Part shown: positions 9,660 through 18,830 of the stretch, piece by piece
Position numbering within the stretch: position 1 is the stretch's first letter
Layout of the letters: each line of letters opens with the position of its first letter
NCBI RefSeq assembly: GCF_900110105.1
Contig: NZ_FOCL01000010.1
Span: 124,001-188,000, forward strand
Reading direction: 5' to 3'
Origin: Mucilaginibacter gossypiicola
Lineage (GTDB): Bacteria; Bacteroidota; Bacteroidia; Sphingobacteriales; Sphingobacteriaceae
DNA length: 64,000 nt
The notes under the pieces: generated by a model
The model's input: only the letters and a program-made list of their open reading frames with translations
Told to the model about the DNA's origin: nothing
Databases searched by the model: none
Program-made: the position numbers and the translations under genes

Positions 9660-10076
9660 ATGGAATATTCAAAAACATATACAGTAAAAGATGAGCATAT
9701 AGATGTGCAGGAGATCATGGACGGTTTATATTATCCGTTTTACATGGAATATTGCAGGCATGATTATATCAGGGAAGTGCTTGGTTTTGATTTTGAAACC
9801 GAAGCTAAAAACGGCGTTTATATGGTACTGTCAAACTATAGCATTAGCTTTTTGAGGTCGTTAAAAAAGGGAGATGAATTTAAAGTTACCTGCACCCTGC
9901 ATACCGATAAAGGTGGCTTACCGAAACTGCATTTTAAACAATCTATCATATGCAATAATAAGGTGATGACCAAAGCTGTATTTACAGGCACCTGTGTACC
10001 GGCAACCGGTGGCAGGCCCTATTTGCCCTCATCGGTGCTGGAAAAGATAAAAGATGCTCCTGTTCTTGAAGATTAA
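9660..10076 (+). CDS. Hotdog-fold acyl-CoA thioesterase (4-hydroxybenzoyl-CoA thioesterase/YbgC-like)
   Basis: 138 aa, the usual length for single hotdog thioesterases. The N-terminal motif (VKDEHIDVQEIMDGLYYPFY, then MEYCRHDYIREV) corresponds to the family's D-x-x-G-x-x-Y-x-x-Y segment that starts the central helix. The later strands YSISFLRSLKKGDEFKVTCTL and LHFKQSIICNNKVMTKAVFTGTCV complete the fold. Such enzymes hydrolyse acyl-CoA thioesters in the cytoplasm; the specific substrate is unknown. The gene is monocistronic, with its own promoter-like element and a terminator immediately downstream. Confidence 0.82.
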   Translation: MEYSKTYTVKDEHIDVQEIMDGLYYPFYMEYCRHDYIREVLGFDFETEAKNGVYMVLSNYSISFLRSLKKGDEFKVTCTLHTDKGGLPKLHFKQSIICNNKVMTKAVFTGTCVPATGGRPYLPSSVLEKIKDAPVLED

Positions 10077-10095
10077 ATGCTGTATCATTTTATAC

Positions 10096-10130
10096 AAAAA
10101 GAGGCCATCCCAATCGGATAGCCTCTTTTA
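10096..10130. terminator. Intrinsic terminator after the thioesterase gene
   Basis: The arms AAAAAGAGGCCATCC (10096-10110) and GGATAGCCTCTTTTA (10116-10130) have one mismatch and a 5-nt loop. A-run and T-run flanks make it usable in both directions, so it can also serve the convergent DoxX-like gene. Confidence 0.85.
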
Positions 10131-10191
10131 CATTTTATAAACTGATGTAATTTCCTAACCAGCTTTGCTTTTCAACGCAACTTGTTACTTT

Positions 10192-10587
10192 TTACAAAAC
10201 TGCCGGTTTTGCATATGTTGCAGGGTAAAGCTTACGGAACATCAGGTAGGTTACAGTTACCATGATAAATGCAACGATAGCATCTATAGTAGCAGGAAAA
10301 CCAAGTACTGCTATTTTGGAGAAAAAGGCAAAAAGGATGTCGAAACAAATGCCCGCAAATACCCATTCTTTTAACCTGAGAAACCTGTTAGGTGTTAAAA
10401 GTACCGCTATACCTAAAAGCTTTGCAACACCAAGGATATAAATAAAGTGAGGAGGGTAGCCTAATTTTACTGTTATTGCCCACACAAGTGGATTTGTGGT
10501 AAGCTCGCAAAATCCGCTTGTTCCAAACCATAATGAAGTTAATGCTACTCCTATCCAATAGATTGTTTTTACTGTTTTTGTTGTCAT
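10192..10587 (-). CDS. DoxX-like integral membrane protein
   Basis: 131 aa from ATG at 10587 (MTTKTVKTIYWIGVALTSLW). An upstream in-frame ATG at 10707 would add 40 residues of non-membrane, low-quality sequence and is rejected. Four hydrophobic helices are visible: about 9-28, 45-65, 72-90 and 95-115. The loop LGYPPHFIYILGVAKLLGI, with the LGxP...GxxK pattern, is typical of the DoxX_2/DUF4345-like family, where Lys lies in helix 2. The function of this family is poorly known; it is often linked to redox or small-molecule stress. No operon partner. Confidence 0.8.
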   Translation of the reverse strand: MTTKTVKTIYWIGVALTSLWFGTSGFCELTTNPLVWAITVKLGYPPHFIYILGVAKLLGIAVLLTPNRFLRLKEWVFAGICFDILFAFFSKIAVLGFPATIDAIVAFIMVTVTYLMFRKLYPATYAKPAVL

Positions 10588-10761
10588 GATCGTAGTTTTT
10601 ATTTTGTTTGATGACTCAAAATTGTAGCAAAAACAGCGAAAACCTAAGCCCTTTCGGTACGAACCAGACAAATGAACCCACCAGCCGGACAATCTTAAAG
10701 CTGACAACTTTTTGGCATTGATTCAATCCGGTTTAAAGATTACATCAAGCTGCAGCAAGCG

Positions 10762-11451
10762 TTATTTTGTTGTGAACTGACTAATGCCTGAATCGGATGT
10801 ATTTCCACTCGAATCCCTGGTTATCACCCTCCAATAATATGTTTTGCCAACCGAAACAGCGACATCTTTAAGCGTATTTTCTAATATCTTTCCCTGTAAT
10901 AATATTGGCGATGGCGAATCACTCAAATAAACGTCGTAATTCGCAATATCGTTATCTACATCATTGCCAGTCCAGGATAACGCAATTTTCCCGTTAGTAA
11001 CAGTTACTGCCTGATTCATTGCCGGAGCCGTAATCTCAGCAGGAAAAGGAGCATAATTAACTGTACCCGGACCCGAATTATAAAACTTCCAGGTGTCGCT
11101 TTGAGGCGTCGTCGAACTATTGGCAGCCTTTGATATAACCGACCACGAATAAGGGGTATTACGTTTTAAAGTAACATCAAATTGCGTATTCGCTGTAGTT
11201 TGAGTTGTATTTGTACCGTCGGCAAGGTTTTTAATATTTATATCGTAGCTGGTTGCATTTGTAGCAGCAGACCACTTTAAAGTAACCGTGCTTTCAGATA
11301 CAGAGATGACAGCTCCCTGGGTACAAACTTCGTTTTGAGCAGGTGTCAGGAGAGTGGGTTTACCTAATACAGGTGTTATTGGATCGTTTTTCTTGCCGCC
11401 GCAGCCTGTTAAAATAACAAAGCTTAATATGCTAAAGATCGTTCGTTTCAT
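10762..11451 (-). CDS. Fibronectin type III-like lipoprotein
   Basis: 229 aa. The leader MKRTIFSILSFVILTGCGGKK has a lipobox with the lipidated Cys at 17. Two FN3-like beta domains follow (about 33-125 and 135-229): TLKWSAATNATSYDINI, YSWSVISKA, IALSWTGNDVDNDIANYDVYLS and YYWRVITRDSSGNTS. The protein is probably anchored at the outer membrane. Its ATG overlaps the stop codon of the giant upstream gene by one base (TAATG), so the two are co-translated and probably work together at the cell surface. Confidence 0.85.
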   Translation of the reverse strand: MKRTIFSILSFVILTGCGGKKNDPITPVLGKPTLLTPAQNEVCTQGAVISVSESTVTLKWSAATNATSYDINIKNLADGTNTTQTTANTQFDVTLKRNTPYSWSVISKAANSSTTPQSDTWKFYNSGPGTVNYAPFPAEITAPAMNQAVTVTNGKIALSWTGNDVDNDIANYDVYLSDSPSPILLQGKILENTLKDVAVSVGKTYYWRVITRDSSGNTSDSGISQFTTK

Positions 11452-14400
11452 TATTTTATAATTTTATAAACTGTCTCTTTTCCGTCAACAGTTACGTTAA
11501 GTGAATAAACACCCTTTTCTAAACCGGAAACATCCATGCTGATAACCCCCGATTGATTGGTGTAATTCTTTGTTAATTTAAGCAGGCCGGTATTTAAGCT
11601 ATAAATCTTGAGAATTACAGTTATAGCCGTCCGTTTTCCGATGTTAATATGTAAAGTATTTTGGAAAGGGTTAGGGTAAGGAAGTGACCCCGAAATGTTA
11701 ATTATCTTTTCTATTATGCCCTGGCAAAGCTTATCTGTACCCACTGTCAAAGCATTGCTTCCTTTATTTAACGGCAACGAAATTGTGTTGTTAGTTGTTT
11801 TGTAACTAACCCCATTTAGCTTGATATCATAAGACGCCCCTCCGTCCATCGTTATATTTACCATTTCTGTAGCTTCGTTTACCGATGTATACACAGACAA
11901 ATCTTTCGGTTCGGTAATAACCAGGTCAAAGCATTGCTTAATATTTGCCAGCGCAGCATCTGTAATACAAACGTTATATGTGCCCGGCGATAAGTCGCCA
12001 ATATTTTTTTCCGTACTAAACGTGTAGGTTTTATTTAAGCCATTGCCCGTAATTACAGCGCTGTAATTTGCAGATTGGGCTGCTGTAATATTGATTGATC
12101 CGTTGTTTTGCCCTTTGCAGGTTACGCTATTGGTCGCGATTTTTAAATTAGTTACAGAAGCGGTAACAGTTAGTTTACCGTTAACATAATTAAAATCATA
12201 ATTATCGGAAACCGCCCCACTAACCACTATGTCATAAATACCGGCCGGCGACTGCTTATTGGCTACCGTGCTAATTATCGGTAACACGGATAATTTGGTT
12301 TTATCTTCGCCGCTAATAAAACCGCTATAATCAAATGTCAAAACGGGGTTTGCCATTCCAAACACACGGGTTTGATCGGCTGCCTTTATCTGCAAGGCCT
12401 TTTTGCTGATAACCAGTATCTGTTTAGCTTCTGATGCAGAATTATTCAACGCGTCGCCAATTTGAGATGCAGTAATAGTGATTGTTCCTGCTTTAATAAT
12501 ATGCAGCTTACCATTTGTTATGATTGCCACGTCAGGCTTATCTACATTATAAGTTATGGGAATGGTAACGTTATTACTTACCGCTGGTAAAAGGAAGTCA
12601 TTATCTCCATAGGTGAGGTTTGTAAGTGCAGGAAAATTAATAACAAGATTGTATTTAACAGTTATTCCCGGCAATGTTGCTGTGCCGCCCGCCGTGGTTA
12701 CAGCCAAATCCCCGCTAACGCCGGGAAAAGTGGCTGTAATTTTGGTATCAGAGTTTACGATGAATGCCGAAGCCGGAATACCACCAATGGTTACGCCCGT
12801 AGCCTTTGTTAAATTACTGCCATTAATGATCAGTGTACCGCTGCCATCTGTTAAGGCATTTGCAGAAGTTATAACCGGCGCCGGGATAAAAACAAAGCCG
12901 GGGAAAGAGGCCGGGCCATTAGGTGTTTGAATGGAAATAGCTCCTGTTTCTCCCTCGCCCACAATAGCGGTAATGGTTTGAGTTGAATCAACTTTAAAGG
13001 ATTGTGCTATTTTACTGCCAAATTTCACAACCGTTGTTTCGTCAAAGTGCTCGCCTGTGATGGTTATTTTTGTACCTGCTTTGGCTGTTAACGGCGAAAC
13101 CGCTGTGATTTTTGGCGTTACCACCGGGCCGTTATGATAAATGGTGAACGTGCTATTGTTAATATTCATAGCCATAATATCCATCCTGCCATCGCTATCC
13201 ATATCATTTAGCCTGATAGCGGCCAATGTGTTTTGACTTCCGGTTATAAGCGGGGCAGCACCTGCAATAGATATATTACCTACAGAAGATTGATTACGGG
13301 CGTAATAAACCCCATTGTACGATGCACCTACAAGATCAATTTTCCCATCGCCATTCATGTCGGCAACGCTAAGGTTAGATGTCATTGATGAATTTGAAAA
13401 AGCTCTGGCCTCATCAAGTGAAGAGGCATCTATTGTTCCTTTCGTGGCAATATTTCTTGAGATGAGTAACTGATTTGCAGCAAAATCATCTTCAACGATA
13501 TCGGCCTTATTGTCGCCGTCAAAGTCGGCTGTAACCATTTCCTGAGTTTCATAGTAATATCCGCGGTGCGTGAAATAAGTAAGCGGAAAATCCGACTCTG
13601 AAAGATCGCCGGGGACAGAATTATTTTTAAATATTGATATACCTGTATATGAACTTGCCGCAATTGGGTCAGGTTTATTGTCGCCGTCTATATCGGTAAT
13701 TGCTATACAATTAGTGCCGCTTGAAGAAGTGTTTCTAAGCACCATTATTGGCCCGAACGAAATATTTGACCCGGTTGAAGTGTTAGGATAGCAATAACCA
13801 ACAAATGATTCATAAATCACCAGATCGGGCCTGCCATCCAGATTCATATCTCTGAGCATTATGCTTCCGGTTGTTCCGTTTAGGTTCTCCAGTGTTATAT
13901 GTTCAAAGGAAATATTGCCATTTGTTGATGTGTTATGTAAAACATTTATACTGGGCGTATTACTATACATAATATCCATTTTTCCATCGCCATCTACATC
14001 ACCAACTGTTACAGCCATTGCCTCCCTTTCACTTTCAAGTACAATTTTTTGCAGAAATGACGATTTAGACAATAGCGGATCGGCGCCATGCCTTAGGATA
14101 TATATAGAATCTTCTCTCGATATCAGTATGTCCGGGTTACCATCTCCATCAAAATCATGAATAGCCATAACTCCAACCGCTGATTTAAGCTTAATATCAA
14201 GCCTGTTCGAAAAGCTGGTTGCACCTGCGGTATTAGTTACAATGAAAGGCAGATTGGAACTTCCTGACAATTTTTTATCGGTATTGACCACCGTTATCAA
14301 ATTGTTGGCCCCTGCAGGCACAATAACTTCCAAATGAGTTTTAGTAGCACTTTTAACCCGCCCTTTAACCGGACCGAAGAATACAACGTTTTTTTGAGGT

Positions 14401-17400
14401 GAAGTACTAAAATTGCCTCCCTCTATGGCCACGGTTGTTCCTATTGGCCCTGAAGCAGGCGAAAAAGAAGCTATTGAAGGCGGCGTATCATATAAATATC
14501 CGAGTAACGTACCGGTACCGCCTGCGGCCTTCACCGAAATAGCACCTGTAGCTCCAGCACCTGGTTTAGCCGAAATACTTGTTGGCGACAACACAGTAAA
14601 CGACGTTGCTGTTACGCCGCCAAATTTAACTTCGGTAACATCCTGAAAATTATTGCCGGTAATGGTTACCACCGCGTTTGATGCATCACCACTTTTTGTG
14701 TAAGAACTTACTACCGGTGCCGGTATAAAAGTAAATCCGGAAAATACCGCCGAACCACCAGGCCCTGTAATGGTAATATCGCCCGACTCCCCATATGCCG
14801 GTTCTGCTGTAATTTGGGTTGGCGAAACTATTTTAAAATTGGCATAGTTAGCCCCAAACTGAAGCTGGGTTATGCCTGTAAAGTTTGTACCGTTAATGGT
14901 TACGGTTGTTTGCGCATTGGCCTTTAGCGGGCTAACTGATGTGATAGTTGGGGCAGGGTACCAGGTAAAACCATCCGACTCGGCTAAGCCGGCTACAGTT
15001 TTAAGCGAAACTTTACCGGTAGCTCCAGTGCCTACTTTGGCTGTAACTAAATAGTCGGTAACACTGGTAATAGTTGCAGGTACTCCACCAACTTTCACTT
15101 CGGATGTGCTGGCGAGGTAATAGCCACTGATATTCATTATTGTACCTGAACCGCCAGAGGTTGGGGTGAAGGAATATATAACAGGTGGATACACATATGT
15201 AAAACCATCTTTATAGGCAGTGCCGTCCGGCCCTGTTACGCTAACCGTACCGCTTGTACCGGTGGCTATTACAGCATCAATTTCTTTAGAAGAAACAATT
15301 TTAAAAGAAGCAGCATCAGTACCCCCAAACTTCACCGATTGTATGGCATCTAAATTTTCGCCGGTTATAACTATGGTTTGCCCCGCTGTGGCAAATGAAG
15401 GACTAATTGCCGCAATTATTGGAGATGAATATTTAAAGCCGCTTATAGTAGCTGTACCACCTGCCGTAGCAACAGTTATATTGCCACTGGCCCCATTACC
15501 AACAGTTGCAGCTATAGTTGTGGGCGATGATACATAGGCATACAACGCCGGAATACCTCCGAATTTCACCGTTATATTTCCGTAAAAATCTGTCCCTGTA
15601 ATGGTTACAGTCCCCCCGTTTTTTTGCGAAGAAGGGGTAAACGAAGTAATAACCGGTGCCTGCACCCAGGTAAAGCCAGATATTTGGTCGGTACCCTGTG
15701 GTGTTGTTACCACCACATTACCCGATACACTCGTTGCAGCAGGTGTTGCAGTAATGCTTGTTGCCGAAGTAACAATAAAAGATGCTGCCGGCACACCACC
15801 AAAACTTACAGATGTAGCTCCGGTGAAATTGTTGCCTGTTATAGTTACCGGCGTTGCAGAAAGAGCTCCCGCATAAGCAGGGTTTAAATAACTTATAACC
15901 GGGCCGGGATGATCAAAGCCGGCTATTGTAGCTTTACCTAAGGGCGTGGTAACCGCTATGTTTCCGGCCTTTCCTGTTCCAACTATAGCTGTGATTTCTG
16001 AAGGAGAGTTAATGGTAAAAGAAGTGGCAGGCACGCCCCCAAACTCAACTGCCGAAGTATTGGTAAAATTACTGCCTTTAATAATAACCGTTTCTCCAAT
16101 ACCGGCGCGCGCAGGCGAAAAAGAGGTGATAACAGGCCCCGTATGCGTAAAGCCCGCCAAACTTGCATAACCACCTTCCGAAGAAACTGTAACTGCGCCT
16201 GTTGTTCCGTAGCCTACAGTAGCTTCTATCTGGGTTGAAGATAAAACCTTAAATGCAGCACCAATACCACCAAATGAAACGTTGTCAACTTCATCGAGAT
16301 TAGTGCCGGTAATGGTTACTTTATCACCAATAGCAGCCGTTTGCGGTGTAAATGATGTAATAGTTGGTGCTTGTACCAAAACAAAACCCGGATGGGTAAC
16401 CGTCCCCCCTGCGGTCGTAATCGTAATGTCGCCTGATGCGGCCCCATAGCCAACATTAGCGTATAACTGACTATCATAATTATAGCTGATATTGGCAGGT
16501 ACCCCGCCTATGGTTACCAGCGCCCCGCTAAGGCCCGAACCATAAATAATAATAGTTGAATTATATCCTGCCTTTGTTGGGTAAACCTGCGTTATCACAG
16601 GCGGGGGAATGAAGCTGAAGTTATAATAAGACCCTGAAGTACCGGCCGGTGTAGTTACAGTAATGCCATTTGATGATCCTGCTGCAACAACAGCGGTGAT
16701 CTGCGTTGATGAAACAACTTTAAATGAAGTGGCATTTGTATTGCCAAACTTAACTGTGGTAGCGTTATTGAAGTTGCTGCCATTTATCGTTATTGTTGCG
16801 CCTGCACCGCCACTGGCTGGTGAAATTGAAGAAACTGATGGTGCCCCTATATAAGTGAATCCCGGAAATCTGCCATTTCCGCTGGGAGCTGATATATATA
16901 CATCACCAGATGCGCCATCAACCAACGTGGCTTCTATTTGTGTTGGAGAATTTATATTGTATGTTGCATAGCTCCCTCCAAAATACACACCATTAACATT
17001 TGAAAAACCTGTACCTGTAATAGTTATCTTATTACCTTTCCATCCGGTTAATGGTGAAACAGAAGATATTGACGGGGGCGGAATAAAACTAAACCCCGAA
17101 AGACGGGCTGTTCCTCTTGGTGTGGTTACAGTCACCTCGCCCGAAGCAGCTCCAACAGGCACGTAAACAGATATGCTTGTTGGTGATACCTGATAATAGT
17201 CAGCATCTTTACCACCAAAAGTAATACCCGTAGCTCCGGTAAAAAAATTACCGGTTATAACTATCGGAGTTCCCGGATAACCTTCTTTAGGGCTGAATGA
17301 GTTAATAACCGGTGGGTCTGCCGATAATACTACCTGCAGATTGATCGTGGTCGAAGCCATTCCGGATGCATTGGAGGCTGTAATTTTATAATTTGCGGCA

Positions 17401-18542
17401 TCAGAAAGGGTTGATGGCGTGCCACTGATAGTCCCATCCGTGCCTAAAACCAATCCGGCTGGTAGCACCGGTGATACATTGTAGCCGGTTGTATTTATTT
17501 TATAAAATCCGTCGCTAAAAAATCCCCCTCCACAAGCTATAATGTTATCATTTTCATCGAGTGCAATTTTAGTCGAAAACGGTTGATAAACAATCTGGCC
17601 ATTATTATCATAATAGGGGCCCGGAATTGTATATACTTCCCCTGTTGGACTTACTTTTCGCAACAAGTCATTATGCTCACCTATAATCAAATAGCCTTTT
17701 GAATCAACTTTTATATTTTCGGGATAGTTAAAAGTAGCAGCAGTGCCAACCCCGTCGTCATCACCATTTTTTGTTGAGCCGGCAATTGTTGTTACCAATC
17801 CGGCAGGTGTAATTTTCCTGATCATGTTATTGGTATAATCCGCTACATATAAATTGCCTGCTTTATCGATAGCCAAGCCGTTGGGATTGTTGAAAGAAGC
17901 ATTTGTACCCAGCCCATCGCTGGCACCGTTTCCAACTTTTCCCGCAAACACTGAAGTTGTACCGTCTTTGGCAATTTTCATGATTCTGCCGGCACTTTCG
18001 GCCACGTATATTATCCCATTGGCATCTGCTACTATGCCACGTGGCGCTCTAAAGCCCTGTGCATATGTAGTAACCACACCCGCAGTAGTAATTTTCCTAA
18101 CCCTGGAGTTTAACGCGTCGCGATAATTATCTTCAGTTACATATAAATTACCTTCAGCATCGTTGGTAATGTTATTAATATCTCCAAAAAGTGCATTAGC
18201 GCCCACCCCATCAGCGTAGCCGTATTCATTACTTCCTGCTAATGTTGAATATGTACCATCTGGCTTTATATGCAAAATACTACGGTATTGCTCACCATAA
18301 ATATCGCCGGAGGGCAGTCGTACAAAATTAGTAACAATGGCAGTTGAACTTAGTATCCTGTTAACCTGGGGATAAATTGAATTGGGGACTGCCCCTCCTA
18401 TGTTGTTTACTTTAACTGGAGTTATGCTTTTCCCGAGATAAGCAGTTTGCGGACTTGGATAATTGATATTGGGTTTCTGGGCGCTGAGTTTTGCAGAAAA
18501 AAACAAGCACAGAAGAAAAGCAGGTAAAAATAACTTATACAT
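11451..18542 (-). CDS. Giant secreted NHL/TIG/FG-GAP/MBG surface protein with T9SS C-terminal tail
   Basis: 2363 aa. A signal peptide (MYKLFLPAFLLCLFFSAKLSAQ) is followed by NHL-type propeller repeats (about 65-350), a putative Ig domain (LPAGLVLGTDGTISGTPSTL, about 355-405) and 13 IPT/TIG domains (about 410-1440). Next come FG-GAP/VCBS repeats with DxDxDGxxD calcium loops (about 1460-1790), two more TIG domains (about 1810-1970), an MBG domain (KKALQIKAADQTRVFG, about 2047-2125) and an SprB-like segment (CKGQNNGSINI). The C-terminal type IX sorting domain (YPNPFQNTLHINIG to GVYSLNVTVDG, about 2285-2363) means transport by the por secretion system and attachment to the cell surface. It is a likely adhesin or matrix protein. 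The ligand is unknown. Confidence 0.9.
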   Translation of the reverse strand: MYKLFLPAFLLCLFFSAKLSAQKPNINYPSPQTAYLGKSITPVKVNNIGGAVPNSIYPQVNRILSSTAIVTNFVRLPSGDIYGEQYRSILHIKPDGTYSTLAGSNEYGYADGVGANALFGDINNITNDAEGNLYVTEDNYRDALNSRVRKITTAGVVTTYAQGFRAPRGIVADANGIIYVAESAGRIMKIAKDGTTSVFAGKVGNGASDGLGTNASFNNPNGLAIDKAGNLYVADYTNNMIRKITPAGLVTTIAGSTKNGDDDGVGTAATFNYPENIKVDSKGYLIIGEHNDLLRKVSPTGEVYTIPGPYYDNNGQIVYQPFSTKIALDENDNIIACGGGFFSDGFYKINTTGYNVSPVLPAGLVLGTDGTISGTPSTLSDAANYKITASNASGMASTTINLQVVLSADPPVINSFSPKEGYPGTPIVITGNFFTGATGITFGGKDADYYQVSPTSISVYVPVGAASGEVTVTTPRGTARLSGFSFIPPPSISSVSPLTGWKGNKITITGTGFSNVNGVYFGGSYATYNINSPTQIEATLVDGASGDVYISAPSGNGRFPGFTYIGAPSVSSISPASGGAGATITINGSNFNNATTVKFGNTNATSFKVVSSTQITAVVAAGSSNGITVTTPAGTSGSYYNFSFIPPPVITQVYPTKAGYNSTIIIYGSGLSGALVTIGGVPANISYNYDSQLYANVGYGAASGDITITTAGGTVTHPGFVLVQAPTITSFTPQTAAIGDKVTITGTNLDEVDNVSFGGIGAAFKVLSSTQIEATVGYGTTGAVTVSSEGGYASLAGFTHTGPVITSFSPARAGIGETVIIKGSNFTNTSAVEFGGVPATSFTINSPSEITAIVGTGKAGNIAVTTPLGKATIAGFDHPGPVISYLNPAYAGALSATPVTITGNNFTGATSVSFGGVPAASFIVTSATSITATPAATSVSGNVVVTTPQGTDQISGFTWVQAPVITSFTPSSQKNGGTVTITGTDFYGNITVKFGGIPALYAYVSSPTTIAATVGNGASGNITVATAGGTATISGFKYSSPIIAAISPSFATAGQTIVITGENLDAIQSVKFGGTDAASFKIVSSKEIDAVIATGTSGTVSVTGPDGTAYKDGFTYVYPPVIYSFTPTSGGSGTIMNISGYYLASTSEVKVGGVPATITSVTDYLVTAKVGTGATGKVSLKTVAGLAESDGFTWYPAPTITSVSPLKANAQTTVTINGTNFTGITQLQFGANYANFKIVSPTQITAEPAYGESGDITITGPGGSAVFSGFTFIPAPVVSSYTKSGDASNAVVTITGNNFQDVTEVKFGGVTATSFTVLSPTSISAKPGAGATGAISVKAAGGTGTLLGYLYDTPPSIASFSPASGPIGTTVAIEGGNFSTSPQKNVVFFGPVKGRVKSATKTHLEVIVPAGANNLITVVNTDKKLSGSSNLPFIVTNTAGATSFSNRLDIKLKSAVGVMAIHDFDGDGNPDILISREDSIYILRHGADPLLSKSSFLQKIVLESEREAMAVTVGDVDGDGKMDIMYSNTPSINVLHNTSTNGNISFEHITLENLNGTTGSIMLRDMNLDGRPDLVIYESFVGYCYPNTSTGSNISFGPIMVLRNTSSSGTNCIAITDIDGDNKPDPIAASSYTGISIFKNNSVPGDLSESDFPLTYFTHRGYYYETQEMVTADFDGDNKADIVEDDFAANQLLISRNIATKGTIDASSLDEARAFSNSSMTSNLSVADMNGDGKIDLVGASYNGVYYARNQSSVGNISIAGAAPLITGSQNTLAAIRLNDMDSDGRMDIMAMNINNSTFTIYHNGPVVTPKITAVSPLTAKAGTKITITGEHFDETTVVKFGSKIAQSFKVDSTQTITAIVGEGETGAISIQTPNGPASFPGFVFIPAPVITSANALTDGSGTLIINGSNLTKATGVTIGGIPASAFIVNSDTKITATFPGVSGDLAVTTAGGTATLPGITVKYNLVINFPALTNLTYGDNDFLLPAVSNNVTIPITYNVDKPDVAIITNGKLHIIKAGTITITASQIGDALNNSASEAKQILVISKKALQIKAADQTRVFGMANPVLTFDYSGFISGEDKTKLSVLPIISTVANKQSPAGIYDIVVSGAVSDNYDFNYVNGKLTVTASVTNLKIATNSVTCKGQNNGSINITAAQSANYSAVITGNGLNKTYTFSTEKNIGDLSPGTYNVCITDAALANIKQCFDLVITEPKDLSVYTSVNEATEMVNITMDGGASYDIKLNGVSYKTTNNTISLPLNKGSNALTVGTDKLCQGIIEKIINISGSLPYPNPFQNTLHINIGKRTAITVILKIYSLNTGLLKLTKNYTNQSGVISMDVSGLEKGVYSLNVTVDGKETVYKIIK

Positions 18543-18750
18543 GAAATTGTGAAAAAGTTTGGTTTGGGTATAACGACAGTACTAATATCTACTAAATAGA
18601 TTTTGGGAAGAGGGCTTTTGGGTTAATGTGATAAGACTTAATTATTTAATGGTAAATATAAGGCTAACTTCTGATAATTGAAATAAATCGCAATTGAATA
18701 AGTAACATAGTAACACTGGTTTCAAGATAGTTTTCCATATCACCAATGGG
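18543..18750. other. Promoter-side intergenic region of the giant TIG gene
   Basis: AT-rich DNA upstream of the 2363-aa protein gene and downstream of the TonB receptor gene. No ORF or RNA gene is recognisable. It should hold the promoter of the giant gene; I could not identify a convincing -7/-33 pair. Confidence 0.4.
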
Positions 18751-18814
18751 ATATATTAAGCCTGTAACTTGCATGTTCTAAATTTAAAACTTGCAAGTTA
18801 CAGGCTTAATATAT
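18751..18814 (-). terminator. Very strong hairpin terminator after the TonB receptor gene
   Basis: Perfect 23-bp arms (18751-18773, beginning ATATATTAAGCCTGTAACTT, and 18792-18814) with an 18-nt loop. It starts 17 nt after the receptor stop codon. The length and perfection of the stem are unusual for a simple terminator. Confidence 0.8.
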
Positions 18815-18830
18815 TATTTCGCATTTGCCA

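Noticed and set aside
10588..10707. N-terminal extension of the DoxX-like protein
   Set aside because: The extra 40 residues are not membrane-like and carry no family signal; ATG at 10587 begins the typical protein.
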